Shown here piece after piece: positions 1 to 26,223 of a DNA stretch of 64,000 nucleotides. Within the stretch, counting starts at the first letter, position 1. Every line of letters begins with the position of its first letter. The notes below the pieces were generated by a model. That model searched no databases, was not told the origin of the DNA, and worked only from the letters and a program-made list of their open reading frames with translations. The translations under genes were made by a program, and so were the position numbers. Source of the stretch: Protonemura montana (taxonomy: Eukaryota; Arthropoda; Insecta; Plecoptera; Nemouridae); NCBI GenBank assembly GCA_947568835.1, contig OX387604.1, positions 1,386,001 through 1,450,000 of the forward strand, written 5' to 3'.

Positions 1-13213
<13,213 letters not shown>

Positions 13214-15341
13214 GATCCACTAGCAACACATTCTACATCTTAATTTACTGCTGGCAAACTTTACGGTTTAAGTTAAGGTTATAATTGTGATGTAAAGTTT
13301 GTATGTCGTGATGGCTAACTGCTGCAGGCAATTACCGTTAACCAATACGTAGTCAGTTGTCGTAGACTCGCTGACTATTTGAGACTTTCATTTCTATTCT
13401 ATGAAAGTGCATATTTCTTGCTTGATTTCTAATATGTGCCCTTCAGGATGAAAATTACCTTGTCATGCTGGTCCATGCTCCGATTCACTGTACTAATGTT
13501 TTTCGGGAAATCTGAATATTATCGTCAAATTGTGGGGTCGAGAAAAGAAAATTTCCTGTCCGATAACAAGGAAGTCGTTAAAGCAGGAGAAAAACTTGAG
13601 GTACCTTATTATGGTTTTAAAACTCATGTCTACTTTATCAACCATTGCCCTGAAGTGTACCATTATGATTGTCTGCTCATCTCCATGTCTTGGTAACCTC
13701 ACGGTGAACTTGGTTATGTTGACATGATGAATGACAGAAATAAGAATGATTTACTCTGTTTTCCCCTATTTTAGTTGTCCTCATCAGGCAGGCTTGTCTT
13801 ATTTCTCTCAATGTTGTTTCAAAACATTTAAAGGGGTTTGGTTACATGGCATTTTATCCCAAAGAACAAGCAAGCATTGAATGAAAACTTAATATGCAGT
13901 CTGTATACCTGTAGTTGACTAAGTTTATGTTTGGCGATAACCAGTTATCTTCATAATGGCTTGTAAAGTCTCACCCATGCTAAAATATGATGTTACTGCT
14001 TCATTCCATCTAATGATTCAAGATTTAAGCCATGCTATGCATTTTACGTTTGCATTTCACATTTTCTTTGTTACCGGACAACCGGTGCTCTTGATGTATC
14101 GTTACGGTATGCAACTGTGTTTAGTGGTATTATTGCATTGCTCATTAACATACCAATAATAAAATACCTATGTAATGTATATTTACGATATAGGTAATTT
14201 AAGGCATTAAGTTGCAATTAAAATCCTTGTTTTGGCACAAGCTATTCTGGCAGAGATATCTGTCCCATGTAATTTAACTTTCAAGCCTAATGCAATCAAA
14301 TGCATCTAAGCCAAAAAAAATAAAAGTTGATCAAGTTTGATTGCAAATGTTGTGTATATTATTATCTTGTGAAGCATTTTCATGGACGTTTCAAGTCGCG
14401 CCTCATTGAAACCAGTGATTATTTTTGGCGTATGTACGCTCCAACCCACCTTTTCTTGCAACAGCGTACGTCAATCACTCATTCCGGGAAAAGTTTGGTC
14501 TACTCTACATTCAAATTCAAGAAACACGTGTTCTTTTTGCGTGTTGGTGAACATTTTATTTGGAAATGGCATTGAGCAGAACGTAGGTAAATTTACAGAA
14601 TCTTATCATTTTGAAAAATAAATGCCTAAAACACTAGGACATAATTATGACTACGGAAAGCGATAGCAAGGTGAGAGCGTACCCACCTTTTTCGTTACAA
14701 ATTAACCACTGATTGAACCTCCCTCCCCAATTTTGTCATGTTAACCGTTGAGACTCGACGACTTAACAATCTAAAGATATTATTTTGTGCGATGTTTTTG
14801 CTGTAGCACATTGCACCGCTCGATTGAATACAGTGCGGGCGCCTTATGATCTTATAAATATAGTAAGATCAGCGTAAGAATTACCATTAATACGGCCGAC
14901 TCCTTACCGCAAATCAACGGGGTGGTCGGCTGCTACTAATAGTTGTTATCCTGAAGATACTATACCTATTCGTATCGCACACGATTAGATGTCAGAACGA
15001 CCTGTCGTCGAGGAGCCGTCTGAAAATGGTTAGGGCACGATATGTATTTAAGTCGGATGTCATACCACCCACGATCAAATACACCTGTAAAAACCAGAAA
15101 ACGAGTGTGCTGAAATTTGTGCTTTCAGAGTAATATGTAAAATCCCAAAACAGATTGAGACATAAAAAACTTAACCTACCTAACCTCCCAAAGCCACACC
15201 GTTACTGTCACTGATATTGAGAATTGACCCCTTAGGCATTGATATCTTGATTATGATCTGGCTAAGTCATTCGAATTTTATGTTAGATTATTACCTCAAA
15301 ATGATATTATATTTTTTTGTTTCTGTGGCTTTGTTAATCAT
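13214..15341. other. Intergenic region between HSPA4-like and TMEM272-like genes
   Basis: AT-rich sequence presumed to hold the HSPA4 3' UTR. Poly(A)-signal candidates (AATAAA) lie near 14157, 14317 and 14613. At 13617-13640 the text ggttttaaaactcatgtcta resembles the end of the hairpin-element family found in the DOCK introns, so a fragment may lie here. Open frames at 13436-13727 and 13956-14621 show no recognisable protein and are not called. Confidence 0.5.
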
Positions 15342-17653
15342 ATGAAAATTGCTCATTTTCAGCAACGATTGGAAAATTCCCAATTGGAACTAATCCTGAA
15401 CCCACGAGTCGGACCTGCTGATCTTAGAACACCACCAACGTATATTTGCAACTCTCAGGAAAATGATAACCTAGAATGCAATCCCAGCCAGCTTTCTGAC
15501 TGCCAAAGCCCTCCTTCATACGAGGATGCCACCGATCCCGACGGTATGTCATTTCTTCCATAATAATTTATCTCTCTCATCCTGGACCCAGCAAATTATA
15601 TGACACAACCAGTTTAGAACCATGTGTCGTAGGATTGAGTCAAACGTAGTAAACATGCATCAAACAAGAGTAGTTCCTTCACTTTTGCAGTCAGCACTTG
15701 GAGCACAAATCTTTGTAATAGAATTTTGACCGTGTAAGAGGTGTGTTGAATAAGTATTGTTGGTCGAATCTCTATGTCCATCTCAAGATCATAGAGCCAT
15801 AGACTAAGACCCAAAAAAATTCAATTTTAAACTCAAATTACACTTGGGTCGTTCAGAAAGCCATCTTCTTTGAAGCGAACACGACAGGTTAAATGAGAAA
15901 ATAGGAAAATCTTTGCTTGCTTTCCAAATAAGTATTCCTAGTAAATCCTTCAGTTTGCAGAGTTGTGCGCTACACATTAACAAAGTGGGAAAATGTAACC
16001 AAATCGGCATACTTCATTTAATTATTATATCCCAGAAAATAGAATGATGTCAAAATCCAATTAGCACAGATGCAATGTAAGATTTTATTCTATATATTTT
16101 TCAAGGGGTTTCTTGCAACATTTCACATCTGATTTTTCTGACTAATTTCAGTAGGGTTTCCCTTTTTCTCCTTGGGGGCTGGGGCTTTATGATTGAATTT
16201 GGGAAATGTTATTACTTGAATGTGGCTTATTTTCTTCAGCAGCTCCCCCTCCATCGTACGATTCATTGTTCGGAAGAGTTCGGCAAGCACACAGCAAATC
16301 CAAAGGAGTGGTAGACTTTCTAAAGAACGTACTCTTGCTCATTCTAGGAACACGTAAGTTACTTTTATTTCTATGTACTTTTTGTTCTAATGCCTTTATA
16401 TTAAACAAAGACAGGAGGGAGTGAAGGATGTATTACATCTTTGTTTTCTTGGTGACAATGGGAAAAACATTAACAATGTCAATTCTCCTCACACCTAGTA
16501 CTATTTTTTGTTACTTTGTCTCTTTACCCCTTTCTTACCACATACTTATTAAATAATACCTAAAAAAAAACCACCTATAATACGTTAATTTTAATTTTAT
16601 ATTTCAGTTGGCTGTTCTATAATATTAGGCATAACAATAGTGGTTCCAATCAGTATGATTGTGATGGCATTCACTTACTGGAATGAGTGTCCCAAATGCT
16701 CCTACATTCCGGTCTATCTTCTAGTTGGTGGTATGTCGAAGAAGTTGCTAATCTGTGTAAACAGCATTCGGCACCATGGGTAACAGCACTGATGGCTATG
16801 CTGTTGTTGCAGGAATTGTTGGACTTTGCAAGCAGGTGCTTCATTTCTTTACCCGAGCAGGTATCTGCAAAAGTGTACCAACAGAGGAAAGAACACACCG
16901 CAGGCACTCTCCCTGGCAAGCTATCATCAACTGCTTTCTACTGGGCTGGTTTTTTATTGGTATTTACCTAGCCCTGACGTAAATTTAAGAAATATTCAAT
17001 GGAAATGGAAATTGGTAACCTTCGATTGCGTTCGGATTACCAAGTTTCTGAAATTTTGCCAGACTTCATCAATTTTATGAACTTATTTAGAAATATCCAT
17101 CAGCTTTAGTGACTATTTTCAATCATCAACCTACGTGTGTCAGTATCTGTTCCAATAGTAAATGTGTGGTGTGCTTAGAACAAAAAACCTAAAAGCCAAG
17201 TAGACAATATTGCTTGAATTATTCCCAAAGAACCCTTTGCATCCTTATTGTCTTTCTCTTGTCGTAAAATGTGGGAAATAATTCAGAAACCAGGATGGAA
17301 AAAAAAGTAAATTTCTTGATGTCCAAAGAATCAGTATAAAAGATGGTATCTTTAAATGTTGGTTCAGTTTGTACGTGACCACTTGATATTGATTGAGATG
17401 ACATACCTACCCTTGAGAGATGAAGAAGCTTGTTGGTACCTAACAACTTATTCTGGTTGCAGGCTCAGTCTGGGTTTTCCGAGCTTACGAGCCCAACTAT
17501 GAGGGCAGCGGCAACGGAGCCGAATATTGCGACAAGAGAATCTACTTGTACTCCTTCTGGCTCCTGACCTCAGTTTACATCTTCTTGGGCGTTGTTTCCG
17601 TTAGCTTGTGCACTATCAGTGCGGCAGCAGTTTTCTGCCAGAGGCGACGATAG
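15342..17653 (+). CDS. TMEM272-like four-pass transmembrane protein
   Basis: A small integral membrane protein of unknown function related to the TMEM272 family. Exons: 15342 or 15363 to 15543, 16240-16353, 16608-16730, 16813-16959, 17463-17653. All junctions keep phase, giving about 253 residues if translation starts at ATG 15342. That ATG lies just 5' of a good acceptor (tttcag, ending 15362), so an upstream first exon is possible. The cytoplasmic N-terminus carries two PPSY-type motifs (SPPSYEDA and PPPSYDSLFGRV), potential WW-domain ligands. Four hydrophobic spans follow, around VVDFLKNVLLLILGT/GCSIILGITIVV, IPVYLLVGGIVGLC, AIINCFLLGWFFIG and YLYSFWLLTSVYIFLGVVSV. The C-terminus is QRRR. 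VWVFRAYEPNY and YWNECPKCSYIPVYL are typical of the family. The function is not known to me. Confidence 0.88.
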
Positions 17654-20264
17654 CGTTGTATCTTCGAGCTGGCTTAGAAACACTGGCTAACACCGCCAAT
17701 CACTTTTCTTTAATTATGTTGGTTGGTTTCAGCTATGCAGTGAGATTATTTTTAAAGAGGCCAATTTTACCACTTGGACTGCTTGAAAAAAAATATAAAT
17801 CCTTAGTATGACTAAAGACACAAAAAAATTAAATGTTGAGAAACAGCAACATATTTACAAACAGAATGTGCCGTGTTTTAAGCGGAATCCTGTGCTATTT
17901 TTGGGTCAATGGAAAAGCCTTGCGCTCTGGCTGAAATTTTAAATATTTTTTTAAAAAGTCCAGTGGCTAGACTTTTCTTTGACATCCAAGTCTCCAAACA
18001 AAAAATTAGAGCTTACATGTTATTAGTCTTAGAAAGAAATTAAATGTTGAATGATGTATCTGCTACAATTGCTATCCAAATGTGCCCAAACCTGAAATAT
18101 TTATCATGTAAACAATTTGATGAGACTGATTTCGAAACGTTGGACCTGTGGTTTGACGATTTTCAGTACAAATGTGAATCTATAGAAAGTTCAAAGAATG
18201 TTTCACTGTTTCTAGAAGTGTGTTAAGTCTGGATCAGATTGGCTTGCCAGCTAAGATTGTTGTTAGATTTCTTTGAGAACACTTATTTAATGCACCTTTT
18301 ATTATTCAATTGTGATGAACTGCCCGATACCAGGCACGAGTAGTTTGAAGACACATGTTCAGGTTCCAGCCAGTTATCTTTCAAAATTACGATTGTGATT
18401 CCAAAATGAAATTGATCTTTCGATTATTGTTTCCAAAACTGGTTCAAAGCTCTCTCTCAAGTTTTTCAAAGCATTCTTAGCTGATGCAAGTGTAAAGCAC
18501 TCAAGCCGCAGGGTGCATGCATGCATTAACAGCAAGGCATAGGTAACAATTTATGTCGAGTGATCCAAGAGTGATAAAAATTGAGTCTAATTGATGAGCC
18601 TAGGGAGCAATTTCCAATTTCACTTACCTCAGAAAAAAATCACTTGTTTTTTTTTTTTTTTGTATATATGTTTGCGTTTTAGCGACAAAACACTTGCTTG
18701 GATTCGAACCAAATTTGAACCATGTTTGTGTTCTCAACTTGACCCCTGCATTTTTCAGAAAAATCGGTGAAAAGTATGTGGAACTTTTCAAAATGTTGTA
18801 GTAATTTATGGCAGTTTAAAAAATCCAGACACATTGTTATTGAAATTTGCAGATACAGTTTCCATGACAACCTTTTTACAGTACGAATTTTAACAAAAAT
18901 GCAACGAACAGAAAGTACTGAATGAAGCATGCTTCATTTTTATCGTCCCAAATTATCACTTCTCTCATCTCACAACACAACTCAAATTGTGTTCTCAAAG
19001 CCCTAGTTGGTTACATGCTGTATAGCATTTTATTCAAGTGTGTTCAGAGGATTCACATGCCACAATCTGACAATGTATAAAAGGTACATATGCCAAAATA
19101 AATTGGTGTTTTATAAATGTTTATCCATTAAGAGAAGCTTACAGAAAATGATGTTGGAAATCATTAGAAACACACTCGATCTGTTTAAATCATAAGAATT
19201 ACTTTGATGTTATTTTATAAGTAAAATGAGATCTTATTGGAAGCTCTGCAGGTGCGTGCAACGTAGATGGACAGCTGTGCTTGTTGTTGCTTTTTTTGCA
19301 AATCTCAGGGCTGGAAATTGTGCCAACGGATTGTGCGGTATAGCTACCTAATTATATCATATATTAAAAGCTTATATGTGAAAGAAATCTTTGTCTGAGA
19401 GTTTTATTTTTTAAATGCATGTGGCTGGCACCTAGGATTCAGTATTTGACTACTAAATAAGTGTGTAACTACAAACAAGATACAATTTACAGCCTAAAAG
19501 ACTGCAAAGTAACTCATTACAATATGAAAACTGTGACAAAACATCTCATAGTGGTAGGTTTGGACAGGGTGTCTCCGAAAGAACACGCTATTGCGTGTCC
19601 AGATAGCTAAGTTAACATAGGATCCGACTAAAATTACAGGTTCAGTTACTCAAATTTACTTTGAGTCTCTTATATTTCTTAGTAAATTACTTCTACTAGT
19701 GAGTTTCTTCAGAGATATTTCCCTCTGCCACTTATTTCTTTTCTAGGGACTCGAAAGCTCGGCTTAAAATTTTAAAAGGCTTAAAAAAGAAACGAGAAAA
19801 AATATTGACAGTTGCAAAATTGTTTTTTGTTTTTATTAAAGAACTCTGCCTTCTAGAATTAACTGCGCACTTTTAAGTGTGCATTTTCCGAATTGCATGT
19901 TGCCATGGATACGGAGACCATGTCCAATAGACGCGCCTTCTATTCGAATCCTTGTTTGCTTATTGGACGGGTATGTCCGAATCGCAGTCGGGATAGTTCG
20001 GGGCGGTGCGGTGAGTGAGCAGAAGGCGATTGACGCTTGCAGGCTGCAGGCTGCACTTGCACTCCCGCTGCAGCGTCAACATTGACTTTAGGGTCGCCTT
20101 CAGGATGAAATTGTGCTTGTGGGTCGGTGTGGTGAGGGTATGGGGAAGTTTTTGCAACTAGAGAAAAGTCACTTGTGTCTCAGCTGCGTTTGTCGAGTTT
20201 TTTAAACACGAAGAAGAAATCATCATTCGACATAGCACGGAAAAGCTGTCACACTGCATACAGA
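17654..20264. other. Intergenic region and presumed PIM kinase promoter
   Basis: AT-rich until about 19850, with an AATAAA near 19096 that could end the TMEM272-like transcript. From about 19860 to 20260 CpG becomes frequent, and ggggcggtgcgg at about 19999 resembles a GC box. This is the likely promoter and 5' UTR of the kinase starting at 20265. Short open frames here show no conserved features. A poly(T) tract sits near 18645-18661. Confidence 0.4.
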
Positions 20265-23200
20265 ATGGAGTCTCAATTCACTTGTAGGAGCCCTGTCGGT
20301 GGTAAGTCGCTACTTGTTTTTTATTGCTATGTTATAGTAGCTGAGACTAACTTGATATTGTCGTTGAGACAATGCTTATAGCCCAAACTTATTTATTTTC
20401 CTTCAATAGAAAATGCATATCCGAGACCTAATGACATTGAGTTTGCCTACCATGTTGGAAAAATGATTGGCAAAGGAGGATTTGGTACCGTCTACGATGG
20501 AATAAGGAAGCAGGATGGCCTGCTGGTGGCAATAAAAGTTCTGGCCAAGCAGAAAGTTACCGATTGGATCAAAGTAAGCATGGAATTCAATTGTTTCTCT
20601 TGCTCATTACATTAAGCCGAGATGCCTACCTAGGTGTACCTAGGTATGTAGGTACGTAGGTACGTAGGTACGTAGGTTTACCTGCTTGTAAGTTCTTCTT
20701 GTCTAGGCCTAGGTAAACAAGAAGTATAAAAAGTAAGCCTCGGGACTATAAGCTAATCCTCCACTATACTCCATTACAGATTCATCAGCAAAATGATGTT
20801 CCCTTGGAAGTTGTCCTTCTACGTAAGTTGGCACACATCCCTGGTGTTATCAAGCTTGTCGACTACTATGAAAAACCAGACAGCTGCCTACTTGTCTTGG
20901 AGCGACCAGAACAGTCTAAAGATTTATTTGACTTCATAACTGACCGAGCACATCTTCAGGAGAGTGTGGCCCGTCATTTTTTCAAACAAGTCATAAATAC
21001 CATCATTGCCTGTCATAACGCCGGAGTAATTCATCGAGATATTAAGGTAGAGTTTACTTGCTTGTGACGCCTGACTTTCACTGGGATTTCAAAAGAGAGT
21101 AATTTTCTTGCCATAATTTATCCTACCTGCCAGTACATTATATTTCTTAATTGTGCTTCAGGATGAAAATATCCTTGTCGACCTGAAGACGTCCAGTGTG
21201 AAACTGATCGACTTCGGATCAGGAACATACTTCAAGGAAACAGTGTACACCGAATTTGATGGAACCCGTGTGTACGCACCTCCTGAGTGGATTCGCCACC
21301 GCTCGTACCATGGACAAAGCGCCACAGTCTGGTCCTTGGGCATTCTTCTCTATGGAATGGTTTGCGGGGACGTCCCCTTTGAACGCGATGACGAGATCCT
21401 CAGCGGGCAGCTACAATATCGCTCACGTCTTACGAGGGGTAAGGCAGCTTATTTATTGAGGCATGATTATTGTTTATGCTATCTCTGGTAGCCAATGCTG
21501 TGCTTAATTTTTGAAATGTCAAGCATGCTTGCAGCATTCTTTTCTTGGAACATCTAATGCTGACCAATTCTATCTTTTAGGACTTGTTTACATAAGATTA
21601 AGTATGTCATACCAAGTGTCTATTAACACCATATAGAGTGTTCTTGATATTGGATATTCCATTAAACTAAACCTAGTTTAAAAAGTGCAAATATGGTGAT
21701 TCAATTGGTGATTCAAGAATGACAGTAGAATCTTTTTCGGTAAGTGTAATAATCCTAAATACACAACGAGACATGACAACTTAACTCCAACATTTTACTG
21801 GGGAAATTGGGTTTAATCTTCTGTACATTGTCTGCATTTACAAACCGGCTGTCACAAATACAAGGTACTAGCAAGCCAGGGCGAGACATATAGGTACCGA
21901 ATGGTTTGGCGTGTTGGAACACCGGTTTTCGTTTGATCACCAAAGTTAAGCAACACTGTGTTGAGTCAAGTATTGGATGGGTGACTATCATACACATGAC
22001 CAGTTCTGTTTGGGAGAGAGGTTGGAGGGATGAAAGTTAAGCAACACTGTGTTGAGTCAAGTATTGGATGAATGACTATCATACACATGACCAGTTCTGT
22101 TTGGGAGATAGGTTGGAGGGATGAAAGTTAGTACAGCAACTTCACTCGCCTTGCTTATCAACCTCTCGACATCATGGATTTGTAAAGGAATCCTGCTGTT
22201 CGAGTTGGGACGTTAAGCTGGTGGTCCCCTTGGTGTTCTTCGACAGGAGTAGGCTACATGCCGGCACCGGGTTTCCCCTTCTTGGCTAGGTTAGGTTCAT
22301 CATCATCATCCACCACTCATTCACCGACGCCATTAGACCAGTGCCACATGGCCAGATGTCAAAACAGTGCAAACACCACAAATCAATTGAGTTAACAGCA
22401 AGCTTATGTTATTATATGCCTCTATGAGATTAGTGCAGTTCAACCAAATGATTCCTGTATGGTCTTGTTATTAATGAAATGTTTTTTGGAAAATAAGAAC
22501 TGCTTAATGAAGCAAATTGCTATCTCTGAAAAAGTACATGCTTCTGTAATGTTTCATACTGACCTCACCTGCTAAAACAGCCAGGGTACTTAGCATTCAA
22601 TATCTGGAGTAAATTTTTTTAAATTTATTTTGGCTTGTGGCGGGTTTGTTTCCTAGATTAAGCATATATAAAAGCAGTATAGTGTTTTCTTGCAACTATT
22701 CCAAAATATCAAAGTGGTCGATTCTTGTTAGGCATTGATTCCTGGTGACTTAATTCAGGAGATCTGTGGTTGTATCTTAGTAGCTAGCTACCCTGGCTTG
22801 CCATGTCTGCCTTTAATTAGCAGGTTCCTAGTTTGATCCAGGTGGCCAGCTTTTCTGGTAGTGTAAGTGCCATGTCTGCTTAGCAATTAAGAGGTGGATG
22901 GTTCTACTCTAGACATCTTGCAGGCATCTACTCCATTTGTGTTTTTTTTCTTTTCGGTTTCTTGGTGGCACAGTTCTTCCACCAAAGAGACATTGCTCCC
23001 TCCCTGCTCCATCCTAAATCGATTACCAGCCCCTTCAGACAAGAATTAATTGTGTTCGAAAGTCGTATGGCATATAAATGAGGCCTTGGGGTTTATGACT
23101 ACGTTATGTGTGTCTTCTCAGGATGCAGAGAGCTGATCGAGAGCTGCCTACATAAATCGCCCAGCCGCAGGCCTCGGCTGGAAGACATTTTGGGGCATCC

Positions 23201-23285
23201 ATGGATGAATGCTGGTGCCTGCTGCTGCCTTCAAGATGACATGGACCAAGACTGCACTGCAACTTCACATGCACATATGGTTTGA
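20265..23285 (+). CDS. PIM: PIM-family serine/threonine kinase
   Basis: A cytosolic serine/threonine kinase of the CAMK-group PIM family. Exons: 20265-20301, 20410-20573, 20780-21046, 21162-21438, 23122-23285; all keep phase and encode 302 residues, close to the usual PIM length. Motifs: glycine loop [12 protein letters not shown] (about residues 32-43), AIK lysine at 55, the PIM-specific hinge ERPE (108-111) followed by DLFDFITD, catalytic HRDIKDENIL (Asp154), DFGS (Asp173), and activation/P+1 segment [13 protein letters not shown] (187-199) ending like the PIM signature FDGTRVYSPPEW. The C-lobe has [18 protein letters not shown] and ends in HPWMNAG followed by a short Cys/Asp-rich tail. All catalytic residues are present, so it should be active. 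PIM kinases lack a regulatory domain and are constitutively active (family knowledge). Which PIM paralogue cannot be told. Confidence 0.95.
20644..20676 (+). repeat. Short tandem repeat of an 8-mer, gtaggtac-like
   Basis: About four copies of gtaggtac/gtacgtag in the second intron of the PIM kinase gene. It is a small microsatellite-like tract with no evident function. Confidence 0.8.
21897..22395 (+). mobile_element. 5S rRNA-derived SINE, copy A, with 91-bp internal duplication
   Basis: The head resembles eukaryotic 5S rRNA: ggaacaccggttttcg, gatcaccaaagttaagcaac and attggatgggtgac cover the 5S internal control region (A box to C box). The body contains cttgcttatcaacctctcga, ggaatcctgctgttcg, ccggcaccgggtttcccc, catcatcatc and gccattagaccagtgcc, shared with the copy at 36966. 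The 3' end is a caccacaaatcaat tail. A 91-bp segment covering the 5S core is tandemly duplicated (21942-22032 and 22033-22123). It lies in the intron between PIM exons 4 and 5. It is not a functional 5S gene, because the two ends of the rRNA do not pair. Confidence 0.85.
22783..22922 (+). repeat. Possible tRNA-derived SINE relic
   Basis: Two adjacent tRNA-like stretches (ggcttgccatgtctgcc...agtttgatccagg and gtgccatgtctgcttagcaa...gatggttctactct) recall the anticodon and B-box regions of tRNA. Both are decayed. The call is tentative, and a tRNA-model search would decide it. Confidence 0.25.
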
Positions 23286-25337
23286 CCCTTCCACTATTGC
23301 TACTAGGTATACTAATCGATTACTATGACACTAGCCGTGGATGCTTTAGTGCTAAACACTGATGTGTTGAAGCTAATGCAAATCGAAACGGTTTGTGCAT
23401 GCCAGATATAGGTTATGTCATCGGTACGAGCTCAATTCTATCCAGACGGACTTTAGTTTTCAATTTAGATATTTAGAAGTTGGCCATGAATAGCTCAAGT
23501 CAATGGGCCATTTTTTTTTTTTAATATATCTCTTTGTAGGTGTCTTTCACTATTTATTTTTGGTAACAAACTTTTAAGTTTTGAATTCCTTTTTTTTTTT
23601 TGTGTGGGGAGTGCATTTCAAGATTAGGGCATTTCTGATTGAGAGGGGAGAGGACATATTTCTTTGCGTTTCCTGTCTTGGATTTGCGTTTTGAGATGTC
23701 CAGAGTATTATGTTCAGAAAGTGAAAAGAAAGCAGTCCAGGCATGGGTAAGGGCTTCAAGTCTAGAAGTCTGAACATTAGTTAAGTCAGGTGAAAGCTGG
23801 TTTAACCCTCTCCACTCTGCTATGTCTAGAACAATTTGGGTCGAAATGGGTCATTATCAGACGCACGGAATAAGGGGAAAATATGAGACGGCTAACAAAT
23901 GAAAGTTCTAATGTCATTTTTAAAACGCTTTGGTTTCGACATCATTAGGATTTTTTGTTGATATTTTATCACAAACTTTAAACTTCCAATTAGGTTTTTT
24001 TTGTTTAAATCAAATTACAAATTAGAGCCTTCATTTTTTACCTGTGTCATACTTTCCACTTATTCCAGGTGTCTTACATTTACCCAACGTAATTAAGGGT
24101 CCAGAGTCGGAATAAATCGTTATTCATTCGTTTCAGAAATTTTTGAGTCGTGGATTTTGGAAAAAAATTATAATTTATAACTTTGATGCGGCCAATGCCT
24201 ATCTTCATCAATGCAAAGTAAAATTTGGAAAAACATGTAGAGAATTAGAACAGCTATTGGCATTGCAAACAAAATTTTAGTTTAATTAGTACATTTGGGA
24301 ACCAAGCATTTATAATTAGCCAGAAAAGTACGAAAGTACTATTTATTTGCTATCAGTGATAAAAATGTCACTAAAATTATATTTTCATTGAAAATGTATA
24401 GCCGTGATTTTTTAAGCTGAACCGAGCTGAAATTTTAAAATGTTTCGTCAAACTCTAACCAAAGCTTTCTAGCGAGGAATATTACTGTAGCTAAACCCTG
24501 AACATTTCAATGCCATCTCAGAATACCATCTAACCTAGAAGCATTGCCCACTGGACTCAGCATGCATCTGCCAGTCTTCCTCCTTCCACTCATCTAAGTG
24601 GCATGTCAGAAATTTGTCCATTTCCTGGTTGCAACCCAATTCTGAACTGAAATGAACCATATCACTGCCTCAATTTTGTCTGCCTGTTCACTGCCTGTTT
24701 ATAAACAGGACCCCTCCCTCCTCCACCCCCTCCCCACACACGAGAAGTGCCCTTTCTGGGGCAGGCTCCCAGATCTTTAGACTAAAGACTTTGATCTCTT
24801 GTAATTTGCTTTCTTTACAATTTTTCTTTTCGTAAATAATCGTCTTTTAATTTTTAAAAGAATATTTAAGCCAATTTTTATATTAAGAGGAATTCAGTGT
24901 TTATAGCATAAAAGAAATGAAAAAGTGGAAAGTGTTTTGCCAAGTGCAATTGATTGCAATTAGGAAGAGTGATAAAATGATCTGCATAAGCTTTCCATGT
25001 TTTGTCACTACCTACCTCTAAAAAAAAATGTGTTGTTTAAAATTCTTCATCATACAGTGTGAGTACAGATAACCAAGTAAACGTTTTGCCACATAAGATG
25101 GTAGATTTAGTTGATGAAAATATCAACCATATATACCTAGGTACCAGCAGTTGTATTCTTTTGTTCTCCTTTACAAGAACTGATCCTGACTGCCTATGAA
25201 AGGCTAACTAACTTTTCCAAAGCTTGCAAAGGGCAAAGTTACTGAATCCAGGGGTCCTGGATGTTTATTTTTGGTTTGTGGTCACCCGATTACTATATTC
25301 CTGGGAAATCGAACATGTTTTTATTTTTGGCCTTGAA

Positions 25338-25484
25338 GAATCAAAGCAGAGTTTAAACTGGGCTTTAAGGATTATCAGCCAACCACAGATGGTGCTTCCA
25401 GATTTGCAGAGTTATTGCCATGGTGATAACAGTTTTAGCCCGATAATTAGGGAAGTTTAAGTTTAAACTCTGCTTTGTGGATTC
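25338..25484. mobile_element. 147-bp palindromic (MITE-like) element
   Basis: The ends are inverted repeats: gaatcaaagcagagtttaaact on the left and, read on the other strand, gaatccacaaagcagagttt on the right, about 22 bp with two mismatches or gaps. A related end, aaactctgcttcttggattc, occurs near 40905-40924 in a DOCK intron, which suggests a dispersed family. No coding capacity. Confidence 0.6.
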
Positions 25485-25648
25485 CGATTACAATTTCCAT
25501 AAGCCAGTGCTGAAATTCTAATGTTACTGGCAGGTTTCAGCATTAATTGATATTTTTCTATTGTTCAGGATCAGAACTTTAATCTTCAAGGTCCCTAAAT
25601 AACTACAAACTTAATAATAAAAATTGGAATATAACTTTGTAAACATGT

Positions 25649-26223
25649 CAGAGGCAGTTTGTGGCACCAAAAAGTAGGGGAAGGCATAAACAAATTCCAA
25701 AGCTTCACTTCTCTGTTAAATGTTAAGGTCGATTGCGCCGTCTATCAATTCATATCTCATAAACAATTATATTTCAATGATCATTTTGCTTTATTTTTAT
25801 ACACACAGTTATTAGGTTCCACTTCAGCTACTTACTGTAAAGATTGCAAAGCCCACTTAAAAATGTTGCCAAGTTTGGCTATTCAAACCTGGCTCTGGTG
25901 CGCTGAGAACGCTGCTAACCGTTCTGATAGGCCAGGTTTTCGTCGGGATACTCTGTTACGAGGCCCATGTACTGAGCCCGGATTCCTGCACACCTTGGTG
26001 GAGCCCCGCGAACCTTAGATCCCGAAATCGGAGATGTGCCCCAATGCAGCGTCACTAGCCGACAACGTCGTGCAATGGAAGCCTGTTGCGGCTTGCATAT
26101 TAACAAGCTTTGTGGACAAATAAAATTATAAAAAGCTATCAGGGAACTAAATGAAGATCGAAACCTCCTTTCCTTTTTTTTGGGAGACCCTGCTTTAAGA
26201 GCCTCATGCACAAACTGCCACTG
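25649..26223 (+). mobile_element. hAT-like non-autonomous DNA element, copy 2
   Basis: The left end cagaggcagtttgtggcacc and right end catgcacaaactgccactg form imperfect terminal inverted repeats. They match the ends of the better-preserved copy at 51915-52610 (CAGTGGCGGTTCGTG type). The left interior caaaaagtaggggaagg also matches that copy. Bodies differ, and I see no clear 8-bp target-site duplication. It carries no transposase frame. Confidence 0.6.

Noticed and set aside
13436-13727. Gene downstream of HSPA4
   Set aside because: Frames are short and lack conserved text. A cttcaggatgaaaat stretch resembles the PIM exon start at 21162 but diverges at once.
18690-18720. tRNA genes at ggattcgaacc sites (also near 27540)
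   Set aside because: Only a B-box-like 11-mer is present; no cloverleaf partner sequence was found around either site.
21897-22395. Functional 5S rRNA gene
   Set aside because: Only the internal control region is similar; the rRNA termini are not complementary and an unrelated body follows, so it is a SINE.
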